Source of the DNA: an uncultured Prevotella sp.
GTDB lineage: Bacteria > Bacteroidota > Bacteroidia > Bacteroidales > Bacteroidaceae
DNA length: 55,215 nt
Reading direction: 5' to 3'
NCBI GenBank assembly: GCA_900543585.1
Contig: UQRP01000016.1
Span: forward strand, 1-55,215
The notes beneath the pieces are model-generated. The model saw only the letters and a program-made list of their open reading frames with translations, was not told where the DNA came from and searched no databases. The position numbers were made by a program, and so were the translations under genes. Positions 17,428-26,951 of the stretch are shown in pieces. Position 1 is the first letter of the stretch. Each line of letters opens with the position of its first letter.

Positions 17428-17464
17428 AATAAGTGTGAAAATATATTATATCTTCACACTTATT
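17428..17464 (-). terminator. Hairpin between the TlpA-like and M16 genes
   Basis: A perfect 12-bp stem (AATAAGTGTGAA with TTCACACTTATT) has a 13-base AT-rich loop. It lies 36 bases past the stop of the TlpA-like gene. The trailing sequence is T-rich (TTATTTGATTATT) but not a clean T run, so it may be a weak terminator or a stabilising hairpin. Confidence 0.5.
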
Positions 17465-17499
17465 AAATTGAAATGATAGTTTATCGCGTTTGTGAGTAA

Positions 17500-18927
17500 T
17501 TATTTGGCTTTGCGCGCCATCTCTATCATTGCAGAGAGCTCAGCCACGGCATCATCGTCAGAGCCGCCGAAACCGCTAATCAGGAAACGGATGTGCCCCT
17601 GTTTGTCAATGATAAACTTAGCGGGGATACCATCTACACCAAAGGCCTTGACAGCCTTGTTGGTCTTTGTCTCGGGGTCTTTGGTGTCCATGACGAGATG
17701 GAACTCATCGTAGCCGTTGTCGTGGAGATAAGCTTTGGCATCCTTGTTGGCCTGCTCTGCAGTACCACGCTCCCAGGTGTGGATGAAGAGGAAGACGACG
17801 TCAGAGTCATTCTTGTATTTCTCCACCGTCTTTTTCATTGCAGGCAGTGAGCGTTTGCAGGGACCGCACCAGGTAGCCCAAAAGTCGAGGACAACGACCT
17901 TGCCACGGAGTTTGCTGAGCTGGACAGTGTTGCCATCAATGTCCTTGAGGATGAAGTCGGGGGCCGGCTTGTCAATCATCTTCTCAGGAATCTCAGCCAC
18001 CAACTCGTCGATACGGTCCTTATTGATACCCTTGACATAGTCGTCGAAACCGTCGGCATTGCCGTTGACCTTTGTCCATGTCTGCTTCATCAGCTCCTGG
18101 GAAGCTTTACCGGCATCACCATCACGCAGCAGTCCGTCGAGATAGGTCCAGGTCTGCATCGTCATGCCGTGGTCGAGGGCCAGCTTCCAGTAGTTCAGGC
18201 TGCGCTCCCGCTCGTCGACCTTGGAGTTGAAGAGCTTCCAAGCCTCTTCGGCCTGACCATTGTCGGCAAGCCAGTCGGCATAGTCAGCATAGAGCTGGCC
18301 ATACTGGCGTTTCTCTCTGTTGCCGGCGGTGGGCAGCGCCTTGTCAGCCATCTCGCAGCTTTCTTTCAGCAGTTTTCCTGCGACATCGCTCTTGCCCGCC
18401 TTGACGAGCGGATCGGCGATGGCACTACAAATCATGCTACGCCACAAAGGACTGCTGCACTTATTGGTATATTCCACCGCTTTATCCACGTTTCCCTCTT
18501 TGGCATAGGTGTTGGCAAGGAGGTAGAGCGCCTGGTCAGCGACACCGTCGTTGCCAAACTTCTTCAAGGGGAACCGCTTGAGCCAGTTCTTGTAGGCTTT
18601 CTCCATGGCGGCGCCACCCTTGATATCCTCCATGGCAAACATAGCCGTACTACGGGCCGTAGTGCCATTGGGGAATTTCTTCTGCAAGGCCTTATACAAG
18701 GTTTCAGCAGTCTCGGAGTCTCCTAAACCGGAGTAGCCATAGACGGCATTGAGCATATCAGACTCCTTGTTGCTCTTGGCCAACTGGGCGAGCTCAGTCT
18801 TGAACTTGTCAAGCTGCTCACCACCGGCCTTGGCAGCCTGAGTACCCTGTCTGTAAAAATCTCTTTCCTGCGCCTGGGCACAGAGCGTCAGCAGAGCCAG
18901 GCATAACATTAAAACAATTTTACGCAT
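17500..18927 (-). CDS. Periplasmic TlpA-like thioredoxin with helical N-terminal domain
   Basis: This 475-residue protein has a signal peptide (1-19, ending CAQAQ). An alpha-helical region follows at about 30-300 with paired-helix repeats resembling TPRs. The C-terminal TlpA/AhpC-TSA thioredoxin domain (about 320-475) has active-site WCGPC at 353-357 and the cis-proline loop GVDGIPAKFII. The intact CxxC suggests a disulfide reductase or a periplasmic redox partner. It follows the PKD-like lipoprotein gene by 19 bases and is the last gene of the SusCD operon before the hairpin. Such proteins often accompany this set of lipoproteins; the redox substrate is unknown. Confidence 0.9.
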   Translation of the reverse strand: MRKIVLMLCLALLTLCAQAQERDFYRQGTQAAKAGGEQLDKFKTELAQLAKSNKESDMLNAVYGYSGLGDSETAETLYKALQKKFPNGTTARSTAMFAMEDIKGGAAMEKAYKNWLKRFPLKKFGNDGVADQALYLLANTYAKEGNVDKAVEYTNKCSSPLWRSMICSAIADPLVKAGKSDVAGKLLKESCEMADKALPTAGNREKRQYGQLYADYADWLADNGQAEEAWKLFNSKVDERERSLNYWKLALDHGMTMQTWTYLDGLLRDGDAGKASQELMKQTWTKVNGNADGFDDYVKGINKDRIDELVAEIPEKMIDKPAPDFILKDIDGNTVQLSKLRGKVVVLDFWATWCGPCKRSLPAMKKTVEKYKNDSDVVFLFIHTWERGTAEQANKDAKAYLHDNGYDEFHLVMDTKDPETKTNKAVKAFGVDGIPAKFIIDKQGHIRFLISGFGGSDDDAVAELSAMIEMARKAK

Positions 18928-18946
18928 CGTATGATTTTAATTTGAA

Positions 18947-20512
18947 TCAATAATTGCTTAACGGCAGCAGAGCTGCGTTGTCATAAGAAGTTATCAGATG
19001 ATTGACATAGACAAGACTCTTCATCTTGCCTTCTCCACTGATGGTAAACACCGCATCACCTACCGGCTCTCCGCCTATCATGTTGTAGAAGTAGAGCTTG
19101 TAAGCATTGCCTTTCTGCGTTCCGATGACCAAATAGTCGAACGAGGAATCACTGCTTGTGAAATATCTGTTGCTGACATAAGTAATCTGCTCGTCAGCAC
19201 CGATGCCTTTCAATGTCAGCTCTTTCTCAGCGGACTCATGCACCAGGTCATAGCTGTAGAGTTTGTTATTATCAACCGCATAGGCGATGGTAGCCGTCTT
19301 ACCATTGAAGGCTCTCACCGTAGCCTTGGCAAAATGGCTGTCAGCTGGCACCTCGCGTACATCGTCAATATCCGCCCTGGCAGAGGAAGCCGAAAGGGTA
19401 TAGAGATAATACTTGGCAGGCGTGGTGTTGCTGCGGAAGAGGAAGTAAGAACTTCCTGCCAGGGCCTCACTGTGTCCGCAGGCTATGCAGGTGGCATCAA
19501 TGCCTGTGGCCGGATAACCGGCTACGGCAGAAGCAACGGTCATCTTGTCGCCATTATAATTGATGGCCTCAATGGACTTGGCGGCATCCGACCAATAGAG
19601 AACGGCGTAAAAGCTGGAAGATCCGCCGCTGGTTACAAATTCACTGGCGGCATCACCATTGCTGGCTCCGAAGATACCAGAGCCTGATGCTGACGCATTA
19701 TAAACGCCATTGCTCGTGGCATAGAAATTGGCGAAATAGCCATGTATCGCTTTGTAAGGCTTTTCGCCTTCCACGAGATCGTAATGCACATTAGCCGGCG
19801 AGATGATGGTGCTGGCATCTTGCAGACTGACAAAGCGCATAGAATCGACTTCCGTAGCGAGGAAGAGCGTATTGACAGTAGCCTTATCGCCCTGACTGTT
19901 GACATAAGGAGTTTCATATATCAGGTCCATGCTCCGAGGAGCACCCGGCATGGCTGCACCACGATAGTTGGCAAGGATGTTGCTCACAAGCGTTTTCTTC
20001 GTAGGGTTGTAGAGGTCAAGGTCGGTATTGCCGTCACCATTTTCCTTAAGAACATAGTATCCGTCGGCCAAAGCCGATGCCGTGCTTAGCGTAGTGACCA
20101 CTTGCTGACTGTAGCCGGTAGACTTGGACTTAACGGTGTAGATGAGCGTATACTGACCATCGGGCAGACCTACCGACATATCCAAGTTGCGGTCATGGCT
20201 CAGCGTGTCGGCCTTGGGATAGGTCGTCGTATTGGTCGAGGCATCATAATAGCTCTCCATACCCTTGGAAGCAAGATAGTAGGTCCAGAGATACTCTAAG
20301 TCGTCATCGCCAAACGAGGAGGTGATGGTAGGCGTGATGGAGAGCTTCTCATTGCTGAACGACTCGATGTTATAGCTTTTCTCTATGCCGCCCAAGTCGA
20401 TATAGTTTTTGCCCGGTGTACCATAGTCGGAATCATCGGATGCGCAGCTCGCCAACAGCATCAAGGCCAGAACGGGCAGCGTCAACAGTGATAGTGCATA
20501 TCTTATTTTCAT
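18947..20512 (-). CDS. PKD-like family surface lipoprotein
   Basis: This 521-residue protein has a lipoprotein signal with the lipobox LLASC (Cys23). After the Cys comes an acidic ASDDSD stretch, consistent with export to the surface in Bacteroidota. It matches the PKD-like lipoprotein family found downstream of SusD genes: an early PKD-like beta domain (about 35-145, with YLWTYYL and YTLIYTVKSKSTGYSQ) followed by repeated beta strands. By position it is probably an accessory binding protein of the SusCD complex. Ligand unknown. Confidence 0.82.
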   Translation of the reverse strand: MKIRYALSLLTLPVLALMLLASCASDDSDYGTPGKNYIDLGGIEKSYNIESFSNEKLSITPTITSSFGDDDLEYLWTYYLASKGMESYYDASTNTTTYPKADTLSHDRNLDMSVGLPDGQYTLIYTVKSKSTGYSQQVVTTLSTASALADGYYVLKENGDGNTDLDLYNPTKKTLVSNILANYRGAAMPGAPRSMDLIYETPYVNSQGDKATVNTLFLATEVDSMRFVSLQDASTIISPANVHYDLVEGEKPYKAIHGYFANFYATSNGVYNASASGSGIFGASNGDAASEFVTSGGSSSFYAVLYWSDAAKSIEAINYNGDKMTVASAVAGYPATGIDATCIACGHSEALAGSSYFLFRSNTTPAKYYLYTLSASSARADIDDVREVPADSHFAKATVRAFNGKTATIAYAVDNNKLYSYDLVHESAEKELTLKGIGADEQITYVSNRYFTSSDSSFDYLVIGTQKGNAYKLYFYNMIGGEPVGDAVFTISGEGKMKSLVYVNHLITSYDNAALLPLSNY

Positions 20513-20545
20513 ATTCTTCTGTGTTTTATACTTGATGTAAAGCGA

Positions 20546-21298
20546 TTACCAACCAAAGGCCACGAGGGTGCCGTCGGCTTCCTGCAGATAAGGCAGTCCG
20601 GCAGCCTTGCGACGCTGGTTCTCGGCATCGAGGGCTTTGTCGAGCTTGTTGATGTAGTAGTTGACCATATTGAAGTCGTTCTGCACACTGGTGATGAACG
20701 TGTCATCCCACTTCTTGCCGGTGACATCAATCATAAACTGATGCTTCACCGGTCCCCACTGGCCAAAATAATGGTTCATTGCTCCGGCCCATGCCGTAGG
20801 CTTCGCCAGCTCATTGGTGATGGAAATGGTCATGGAGGAGTTGGTGAAGTAACCGGTCTGGAAGACATCGTTGGGCTTGAGCGCGATGTTCAGCCGGTAG
20901 GTGGCGTTGTCAAGGGAGGCATCACGCAGAACGATGATGGGGACACGGGCATAATTCTTATGAGCAGGGACGAACATGTATTTCTTCACGGCCTCATCAT
21001 CGAGCGAGACATAGTGCTTGCCGGGCACAGCGTCGTTGTCGCCGGTGGCAATCTGCTGGAGTTCGAAAGGCCGGTCCTCATCGGAAAGGAAGCCCATGGT
21101 GTTGAGCTGTATCCAGATGGTGTCACGCTGCTTACCGCTACTGAAGGCAAAGGAATAGTTCACACGTCCGCCAGAATACTGGGTATAGTCGAAATTCAGA
21201 CGGGCCTGCGAGTCACTGTACGTGGGCAGGTCCTGTTCACAGCCGGCTAAGGCGAAGGCTAATGCGAACACTGAAAGAAAAGATATTATCTTGTTCAT
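20546..21298 (-). CDS. DUF4843 family lipoprotein
   Basis: This 250-residue lipoprotein has lipobox LAGC (Cys20) followed by EQDLPTYSD. The body (about 35-140) is the beta-rich DUF4843 domain (YSFAFSSGKQRDTIWIQLNTMG, then VPGKHYVSLDD). The C-terminal half includes WAGAMNHYFGQWGPVKHQFM, which is typical of this family. It sits 8 bases after the SusD-like gene and before the PKD-like gene, the usual order in this class of locus. Function unknown, presumably part of the surface uptake complex. Confidence 0.85.
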   Translation of the reverse strand: MNKIISFLSVFALAFALAGCEQDLPTYSDSQARLNFDYTQYSGGRVNYSFAFSSGKQRDTIWIQLNTMGFLSDEDRPFELQQIATGDNDAVPGKHYVSLDDEAVKKYMFVPAHKNYARVPIIVLRDASLDNATYRLNIALKPNDVFQTGYFTNSSMTISITNELAKPTAWAGAMNHYFGQWGPVKHQFMIDVTGKKWDDTFITSVQNDFNMVNYYINKLDKALDAENQRRKAAGLPYLQEADGTLVAFGW

Positions 21299-21306
21299 AG
21301 TGATAG

Positions 21307-22866
21307 CTATTTAGAAGTTGAAGAAGAGGTAGTGCCATTGGGATCATACTCCGTAGTGGGAAGTGGCAGGACATACTGGTCGTCGGACATGGCACTCGTA
21401 CCGAAGAGCATCCATTGCACACCCCAACGCTTGTAGGCGTAGAAGGTCTGGCCCTCGCCATAGAACTCACGGGTGTACTCGTACTCCAGCTCTGTCTTCA
21501 CGGCGTCGAGGCTGGTGAAAGCATTCTGGGCGTTGACATTGTGCGAGGCCATGTAGGTAGTGTAGAGACTGTTGGCTTCGGCTAAGTCGTCGGTGCTCTC
21601 CATAGCGATGAGGTAGAGCTCGGAGAGACGCATCATCGGCATGAGCTGTATCTTGAAGAGCAACGTGCTGTAGCTGGAAGCGGAGGTATAGTCGGCCGTA
21701 TTGTAATAGTACTTCTTCAGCGCGGGTATCTTGATGCTGCTCACGTTATGAGAGTCATGATTCCACCAGTACAGATAACGGTTGTCACTGGTAGTGTTAT
21801 GGCCGTTGTAGAGCTGCTTGTCGAGCATATTGGTCGTGATATGCAACATGGAGTTCTCATCCGTGAGGACATCTCCACCGCCAAGGAGCGAGAACGCATA
21901 GGTGGAGAGCTTGCGGTTGCTAAGGGCAAAGATGCATTCATCGGGCAGGGTGCCGTAGGACACGGTGGAGCCATTCAACGACACACCGAGGTCTTTGGTA
22001 CCCGCCAACTCCATAAACGGCTCCCCGTTGACTTTGGCATTGATGACGGCCATGGCGTCTTTGTAGGCGGTGGCACGGTCGCCGATGTAGAGAGCCAAAC
22101 GCGCCTCCATGCCTTTCACAGCGAAATAGTTCAGACGGAACTGGCGGTACTGCATGAAGTCGTCCATGAGATTGGCGGGAGTACTGCCCTGATTGTTCAA
22201 TGAATGAACATCGTATTTCAAGATAGGGTCTGACTGGCCGAGGAGCTCCTCAGCACGGCTGAGGTCAGCCTGCAACATCTTCACATAGTCATCGAAGCCA
22301 TACCAGGCGGCCTGCTCGTTGATACCTGTCTTGGTGGCATAGGGCAGGCGCACCGTCTTCTTGGCATTCTGGGGCATCTGACCGAAGAGACGGAGAACGT
22401 CGAACTGGCAATAGGCACGCAAGGCCAGGGCCTCACCCTCAACGACATTACGAGCGTCGCCATCGGTGATAGCACCGTTGTTGACATGCTCAAGAATCTT
22501 ATTGGCCTGGGCCACGACATTGAAAAGTCCTCCATAGATGGCCTTGATGGCGCTTTCTGTCTCTGTTGCCGTATAGAGATGATGGTAGAAATAGTAATCC
22601 TCTGGCAGTTGCGACTGTCTGGGCTCGCTCCACAGGCAGGCCATATCCTCGATATCGCTCATGGTGAGGCGCTTGCCGTAAAGGTCGGTGCCGGCCATGG
22701 TGGCATAGCAACCGGACAGCGCGTCTTTGAAACCCTGATAGGAGGTGAAGAGGTCTTTCTCGCGCTCCTCGGTCTCGGGCTTGACGTCGAGCCACTCTGA
22801 GCAGGAACCGAAGAGGGCGGCGGCGAGCAACAAGAAGAGCGACCAACTGAAATATCTTGTTTTCAT
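21307..22866 (-). CDS. SusD/RagB family outer-membrane lipoprotein
   Basis: This is the surface substrate-binding partner of a SusC-type channel. The 519-residue protein has lipobox LFGSC (Cys22) and the SusD N-terminal phrase SEWLDVKPETEE. It then has helical TPR-like segments (LNNAxx-type pairs around 90-240) and a C-terminal RagB/SusD domain ending with the usual YALPLPxxE-like stretch (here YVLPLPTTEYDPNG). It lies 33 bases after susC. No glycoside hydrolase or lyase is nearby, which argues against a polysaccharide substrate. Confidence 0.93.
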   Translation of the reverse strand: MKTRYFSWSLFLLLAAALFGSCSEWLDVKPETEEREKDLFTSYQGFKDALSGCYATMAGTDLYGKRLTMSDIEDMACLWSEPRQSQLPEDYYFYHHLYTATETESAIKAIYGGLFNVVAQANKILEHVNNGAITDGDARNVVEGEALALRAYCQFDVLRLFGQMPQNAKKTVRLPYATKTGINEQAAWYGFDDYVKMLQADLSRAEELLGQSDPILKYDVHSLNNQGSTPANLMDDFMQYRQFRLNYFAVKGMEARLALYIGDRATAYKDAMAVINAKVNGEPFMELAGTKDLGVSLNGSTVSYGTLPDECIFALSNRKLSTYAFSLLGGGDVLTDENSMLHITTNMLDKQLYNGHNTTSDNRYLYWWNHDSHNVSSIKIPALKKYYYNTADYTSASSYSTLLFKIQLMPMMRLSELYLIAMESTDDLAEANSLYTTYMASHNVNAQNAFTSLDAVKTELEYEYTREFYGEGQTFYAYKRWGVQWMLFGTSAMSDDQYVLPLPTTEYDPNGTTSSSTSK

Positions 22867-22899
22867 AGCTTGAGTTCTTATATATAATAATGTGTAGGT

Positions 22900-25800
22900 T
22901 TAGAATGTCAATGTGACGGTGCCCTGTACGTTGCGTGCATACGGATAGCTCGTACCGCGCTCATACTTCACCGACGACCAATAGAAGAGGTCAGAAGCGT
23001 TGATGGCAAAAACCAGTGACTCCAAGCCCGTATGGGTATGCAGCCAGTCGTTGTTCCAACGGTATTGCAGGCTCATGCTCTGCAACTCCAAGACGCGGTC
23101 GTCGAAGACATAGCGTGAGGTGGCATGTGTCGTTGCGGTATCGTCATTGAAATTCCGGAAGAAGGTGACGTCGCCAGGATTCATCCAGCGGGAAGAGAGC
23201 ACACGCTCATCGACATTCTTTCGGCCGATAGTGGCGCGGTTGACCTCCACACGGTCGCGGAGCGTCGTATTGAAGAGCTTGCCGCCGAAATGATAGCCGA
23301 AGGAGACATTGAACGTGAAGTCGCGCCACATAATCATCGTGCGGAAGTTGCCTCGCCAGAGCGGCTGCGAGCTACCGAGATAGACTTTGTCGGAAGCGTT
23401 CCATGTGGAAGTGAGGTTGCCGTTACGATCGTAGAAGACCTCCTCACCCGTGCTGGGATCGATACCTGCGGAGCGCACAGCATAGACGGCGTTGAGCGGC
23501 TTGCCCTCATAGAAGAGGTTGCTGACATCGACATCCTGCGAGAGATAGAGCTCGTTCTGCTCCTTGATGGCATCGGAAAGCTTCACGATGGTATTCTTGT
23601 TATAGACCATCTGACCGCCTACCATCCAGTTGAAGCGACGATTGCTGTCACGGATGATATAAGCGTTGAGCGAAGCCTCGAAGCCGGAGTTGCGCATGGT
23701 GCCCACGTTGGCCGTATAGGACGAGAAGCCGGAAGACAGCGGCAGATCCATAGCCGAAAGCAGGTTGCTGGTGGTCTTACGATAGTAGTTGAACTCGAAG
23801 TTGATGCGATTGTCAAGGACACCGATCTCTGTACCGAAGTTCCACTCCTTGGTCTTTTGCCAGGTGAGGTTGGAGTTGCCCAATCCCATCATCCGTGCGG
23901 CTGCCCACGTAAGGTAGCGGTTGTCATTGCTGTACTGGTATGTAGTGTAGGCGCTCTCGGTGGTGAAGTCTTGCGTACCGGTGACACCATAAGAAGCCTT
24001 CAGTCGGAGATTGCTAAAGATGTGCTGGTCCTTCATGAACTTCTCCCGATGGATATTCCATCCAATACCGGCGCTCCAGAACGGTGCAAAGCGCTTGTCG
24101 CTACCAAACTTAGAGCTGCCGTCGACACGATAGCTCAAATCTAAATAGTAACGGTTGTCATAGGTGTAGTTGGCATTGCCGGTGAGACCGACAAGGCGCG
24201 CTTTCGTCCGAGCGCCCGTAGGATGACTGTCGAGTTTGTACTGTGCGGCGTTGCTGATGAGGTTCAAGTCAGAGTTGGAGAAACCCTCGGCCGTGAAACC
24301 GTAGTTGTAGGCATTCTCCTCTGAGATGGAGTAGTCGACACCGACATAGACCTGATGCTTGTCTGCAAAGGTACGGGTGTAGCTGGCCGTGACATTGCCA
24401 CTATAGAGATTGTCCGTTCCGGTACCATAAGTGTACTGACCTTTACGCAGCTGTCCGCTGGCGGTCTGATACTCTGAAGATGTAAAATAAGAGTGCTCGG
24501 CAGGAAGGAAATAGTCAGAGGAGTTGCGGGTGGTGGTGACACCGAGCTTGGCTCTGAGGCGCAGACCCTCCAAAATCTGCCATTCCACCGAGAAATTATT
24601 GATAAAGGTGAAGTACTCGCTCTTGTTGATAGTGTTCAGCGAGGCGTCATAGAGCGGGTTGCCGATGAGGTTGGTGCTATGGGCGTAATCGTAGAAGGTT
24701 TTCACCAAATTGCCGTTTTCATCGTAGGGATTGTTATACGGCTCCATGTCGACATAGTCCTGGAAGGAACCGTACTTGCTCTCCTTGGCATGGTTGCTGG
24801 TGATGCTGGTATAGTTGCGGAAGATAAGGTTGTTGACGGAGTACATCAGCGTGATGTCGCCATTGAGATTCTTACGGCTGGAACCCTTCATGGCTCCCTG
24901 GACATCGTTGTAACCTAACGAAGCTGCCCAGCGGAAAGCATCGGCACCACCATCAAGACGGATGTTATAGTTCTGACCAACCCCGGTGTGGACGGGCTTG
25001 TGCAGCCAATCGATGTCAACACCATTGAGGACTCTCTGCAAACGCTCGTTATAATACTTAGCATAGGTTTGCTTATTATCAAGATAATTAGGATCATAGA
25101 GGCCCACAGCCTTCTCAAGCTGCAACTTCTGGGCGGCATTGAGCAGATGATATGTGCCCAAGTCAGGAATCTCAAGGCTCAGTCCTGCCTTAGCCGTAAC
25201 GCGCAGTTTGCCCTGCTTAGGCTGTTTGGTCACTACCACAATGACGCCATTGGCACCACGCGAGCCATAGATAGCCGTAGCCGCGGCATCCTTGAGGATG
25301 TTGATGCTCTCTATCTGGTCGTCGTTGTAGTCCATGAGCTTGGTGAGCGTAATCTCAAAGCCATCGAGGATGATGAGCGGCGTATTCACCGTCTGCTCTG
25401 CATTGGTATTAAACTCCTCCACATTCATCGGCAGCGTTGAGGAGCCTCGGATGCTCAGATTGGGCAATACGTTCGGGTTACTACCCGCTGCGTTGTTGAT
25501 AGGGAAGTTGATGCTGGCATCAATATTCTTCAGCGTCTGGAGAAGGTTGGAGCCGCGATACATCTCCAACTTCTCTTTTCCCACCGTAGACACGGCGCCG
25601 GTGTAGCTCTCCTTGGCCTTGCGGAAGATACCAGTCACAACGACCTCGCCAACCTGCTTGGTGTCGTCTTCAAGATAGATCTTCATCTCCCGCGCTAACT
25701 TCAGACGCTGTGACTTCATACCCACATAAGAAACTTCAACCTCGGGACTGCCTGAAAGGAAGTAGTCGAAATGGAAGGCGCCATTGACATCCGACACGGT

Positions 25801-26226
25801 AACAATCTTTGTACCGAGAATCTTTATCTGAGCTCCAATGATGGGTTCGTGAGTCTTCTTGTCAAAGACATAACCGCCAACAGACTGCAACTGCTGACTA
25901 TTTTGTTTAGTCTGGTCATGGCGCTTGACAATATTAATGAACTTGCCGTCTACCTTATAAGTAAGGTTGGTGTTCTCCAATGCCTTGTCAAGGATCTGCA
26001 GCGCCGTGGCATTGTTAGCCCGGAAATTGACAGAATACTTGTTGACATCGTCATAAGTGAACAGAAACTTGTAAGACGATGCATCTTCCAAACGCTGGAA
26101 GACGGAGACCAATGGCTCGTTGTGGAACGACATCGTAAGACCTACCTTCTGGGCAGAAAGAGGCAGCGACGACAACGTCACCACAAGGGCGAACAGGTGC
26201 ATGAGAAGCGTTCGTTTCATACGCAA
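22900..26226 (-). CDS. SusC/RagA family TonB-dependent transporter with STN signalling domain
   Basis: This 1108-residue outer-membrane transporter has a signal peptide (1-25) and a secretin/TonB short N-terminal (STN) domain at about 28-103. A carboxypeptidase-regulatory-like beta sandwich follows at about 117-195 (GGYVFDKKTHEPIIGAQIKI), then a plug with the SusC signature around 300-335 (NILKDAAATAIYGSRGANGVI). The rest is a C-terminal barrel ending GTVTLTF. The STN domain is characteristic of transporters that signal through a FecR anti-sigma factor, and fecR with an ECF sigma gene lies divergently upstream. First gene of the operon. Confidence 0.95.
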   Translation of the reverse strand: MRMKRTLLMHLFALVVTLSSLPLSAQKVGLTMSFHNEPLVSVFQRLEDASSYKFLFTYDDVNKYSVNFRANNATALQILDKALENTNLTYKVDGKFINIVKRHDQTKQNSQQLQSVGGYVFDKKTHEPIIGAQIKILGTKIVTVSDVNGAFHFDYFLSGSPEVEVSYVGMKSQRLKLAREMKIYLEDDTKQVGEVVVTGIFRKAKESYTGAVSTVGKEKLEMYRGSNLLQTLKNIDASINFPINNAAGSNPNVLPNLSIRGSSTLPMNVEEFNTNAEQTVNTPLIILDGFEITLTKLMDYNDDQIESINILKDAAATAIYGSRGANGVIVVVTKQPKQGKLRVTAKAGLSLEIPDLGTYHLLNAAQKLQLEKAVGLYDPNYLDNKQTYAKYYNERLQRVLNGVDIDWLHKPVHTGVGQNYNIRLDGGADAFRWAASLGYNDVQGAMKGSSRKNLNGDITLMYSVNNLIFRNYTSITSNHAKESKYGSFQDYVDMEPYNNPYDENGNLVKTFYDYAHSTNLIGNPLYDASLNTINKSEYFTFINNFSVEWQILEGLRLRAKLGVTTTRNSSDYFLPAEHSYFTSSEYQTASGQLRKGQYTYGTGTDNLYSGNVTASYTRTFADKHQVYVGVDYSISEENAYNYGFTAEGFSNSDLNLISNAAQYKLDSHPTGARTKARLVGLTGNANYTYDNRYYLDLSYRVDGSSKFGSDKRFAPFWSAGIGWNIHREKFMKDQHIFSNLRLKASYGVTGTQDFTTESAYTTYQYSNDNRYLTWAAARMMGLGNSNLTWQKTKEWNFGTEIGVLDNRINFEFNYYRKTTSNLLSAMDLPLSSGFSSYTANVGTMRNSGFEASLNAYIIRDSNRRFNWMVGGQMVYNKNTIVKLSDAIKEQNELYLSQDVDVSNLFYEGKPLNAVYAVRSAGIDPSTGEEVFYDRNGNLTSTWNASDKVYLGSSQPLWRGNFRTMIMWRDFTFNVSFGYHFGGKLFNTTLRDRVEVNRATIGRKNVDERVLSSRWMNPGDVTFFRNFNDDTATTHATSRYVFDDRVLELQSMSLQYRWNNDWLHTHTGLESLVFAINASDLFYWSSVKYERGTSYPYARNVQGTVTLTF

Positions 26227-26260
26227 TTTAACTTTATGTGGTAATCTTTCATCTTTTTAA

Positions 26261-26287
26261 TACGACGGTAGAGATGAAAAGGTTACT
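26261..26287 (-). promoter_or_regulatory. Candidate ECF sigma promoter for susC
   Basis: On the minus strand AGTAACC (26287-26281) and CGTCGTA (26267-26261) are separated by 13 bases. They resemble the AACC-type -35 and CGTC-type -10 boxes of ECF promoters. The boxes end 34 bases upstream of the susC ATG. No TAnnTTTG element was found for susC. The divergent ECF sigma factor is the natural candidate to use it. Confidence 0.5.
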
Positions 26288-26368
26288 AAAAAGAAACTTT
26301 TTTGCACCAAAAATGTACATTCTTGTAATTTAATATCCGCAACAAGTAATAATGTCTACCAAAATGAG

Positions 26369-26377
26369 TAATTTTGC
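26369..26377 (+). promoter_or_regulatory. Promoter -7 element for the ECF sigma/fecR pair
   Basis: It reads TAATTTTGC and matches TAnnTTTG(C). It is 39 bases upstream of the sigma start I prefer (26417) and supports that start over the ATG at 26390, which would leave a leader of only a few bases. Confidence 0.55.
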
Positions 26378-26416
26378 CAACAGAAATGGATGTTCAGTGG
26401 CATCCACATTTATTCT

Positions 26417-26917
26417 ATGAGCAGGGAAAGCGTCTTTGACAACATCTTCAGAACTTACTACGAGCAGATGTTACGGTTTGTGCACCAGTTTGTAGCCGAC
26501 AACGACGACTGCCACGACATCGTGACGGCTGTCTTTGAAGATGTGTGGCGCAACTTCCCATCCATAGATGTCAGTACAATACAACCTTATCTATATAAGA
26601 CAGCACGCAACCGCGTCATCGACTTTCTCAGACACGACGCCAAGCGGCAACGCTATGCAGCATACGTCAAAAAGATGACGGAGCATTGCGAGGATCCGGA
26701 ATATGCCGCGGAGAGAGAACACCATCTGCACATTATTGAAGATATTCTTAAACGCATAGGACCACCGACAAGCGAGGTGCTCCGTGCCTGCTATATAGAC
26801 GGAAAGAAATATCAGGAAGTAGCTGAAGAGATGGGGATGAGCCTTGCGTCAGTAAAGAAACATATGGTGAAGGCTTTAAAAATGGTGAGGGAGATAAAAA
26901 AATCACTAAAACTGTAA
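26417..26917 (+). CDS. ECF sigma-70 factor of the SusCD locus
   Basis: This 166-residue FecI-like sigma factor has region 2 (about 10-70, with DDCHDIVTAVFEDVWRN and the -10 reading helix) and region 4 (about 105-155, helix-turn-helix KYQEVAEEMGMSLASVKKHM). I chose the ATG at 26417 (MSRESVFDNIFRTYYEQ), where the family similarity begins. The frame is open from 26390 with 9 more codons. It is divergent from susC and 34 bases ahead of fecR, the standard trans-envelope signalling layout. Confidence 0.93.
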   Translation: MSRESVFDNIFRTYYEQMLRFVHQFVADNDDCHDIVTAVFEDVWRNFPSIDVSTIQPYLYKTARNRVIDFLRHDAKRQRYAAYVKKMTEHCEDPEYAAEREHHLHIIEDILKRIGPPTSEVLRACYIDGKKYQEVAEEMGMSLASVKKHMVKALKMVREIKKSLKL

Positions 26918-26951
26918 CCATTCGGCAAACAGCAACGTATAACTAAACAGA

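Noticed and set aside
18947..26226. Polysaccharide utilization locus
   Set aside because: SusC and SusD are present, but no glycoside hydrolase, lyase, esterase or hybrid two-component regulator is found nearby. I therefore do not assign a glycan substrate.
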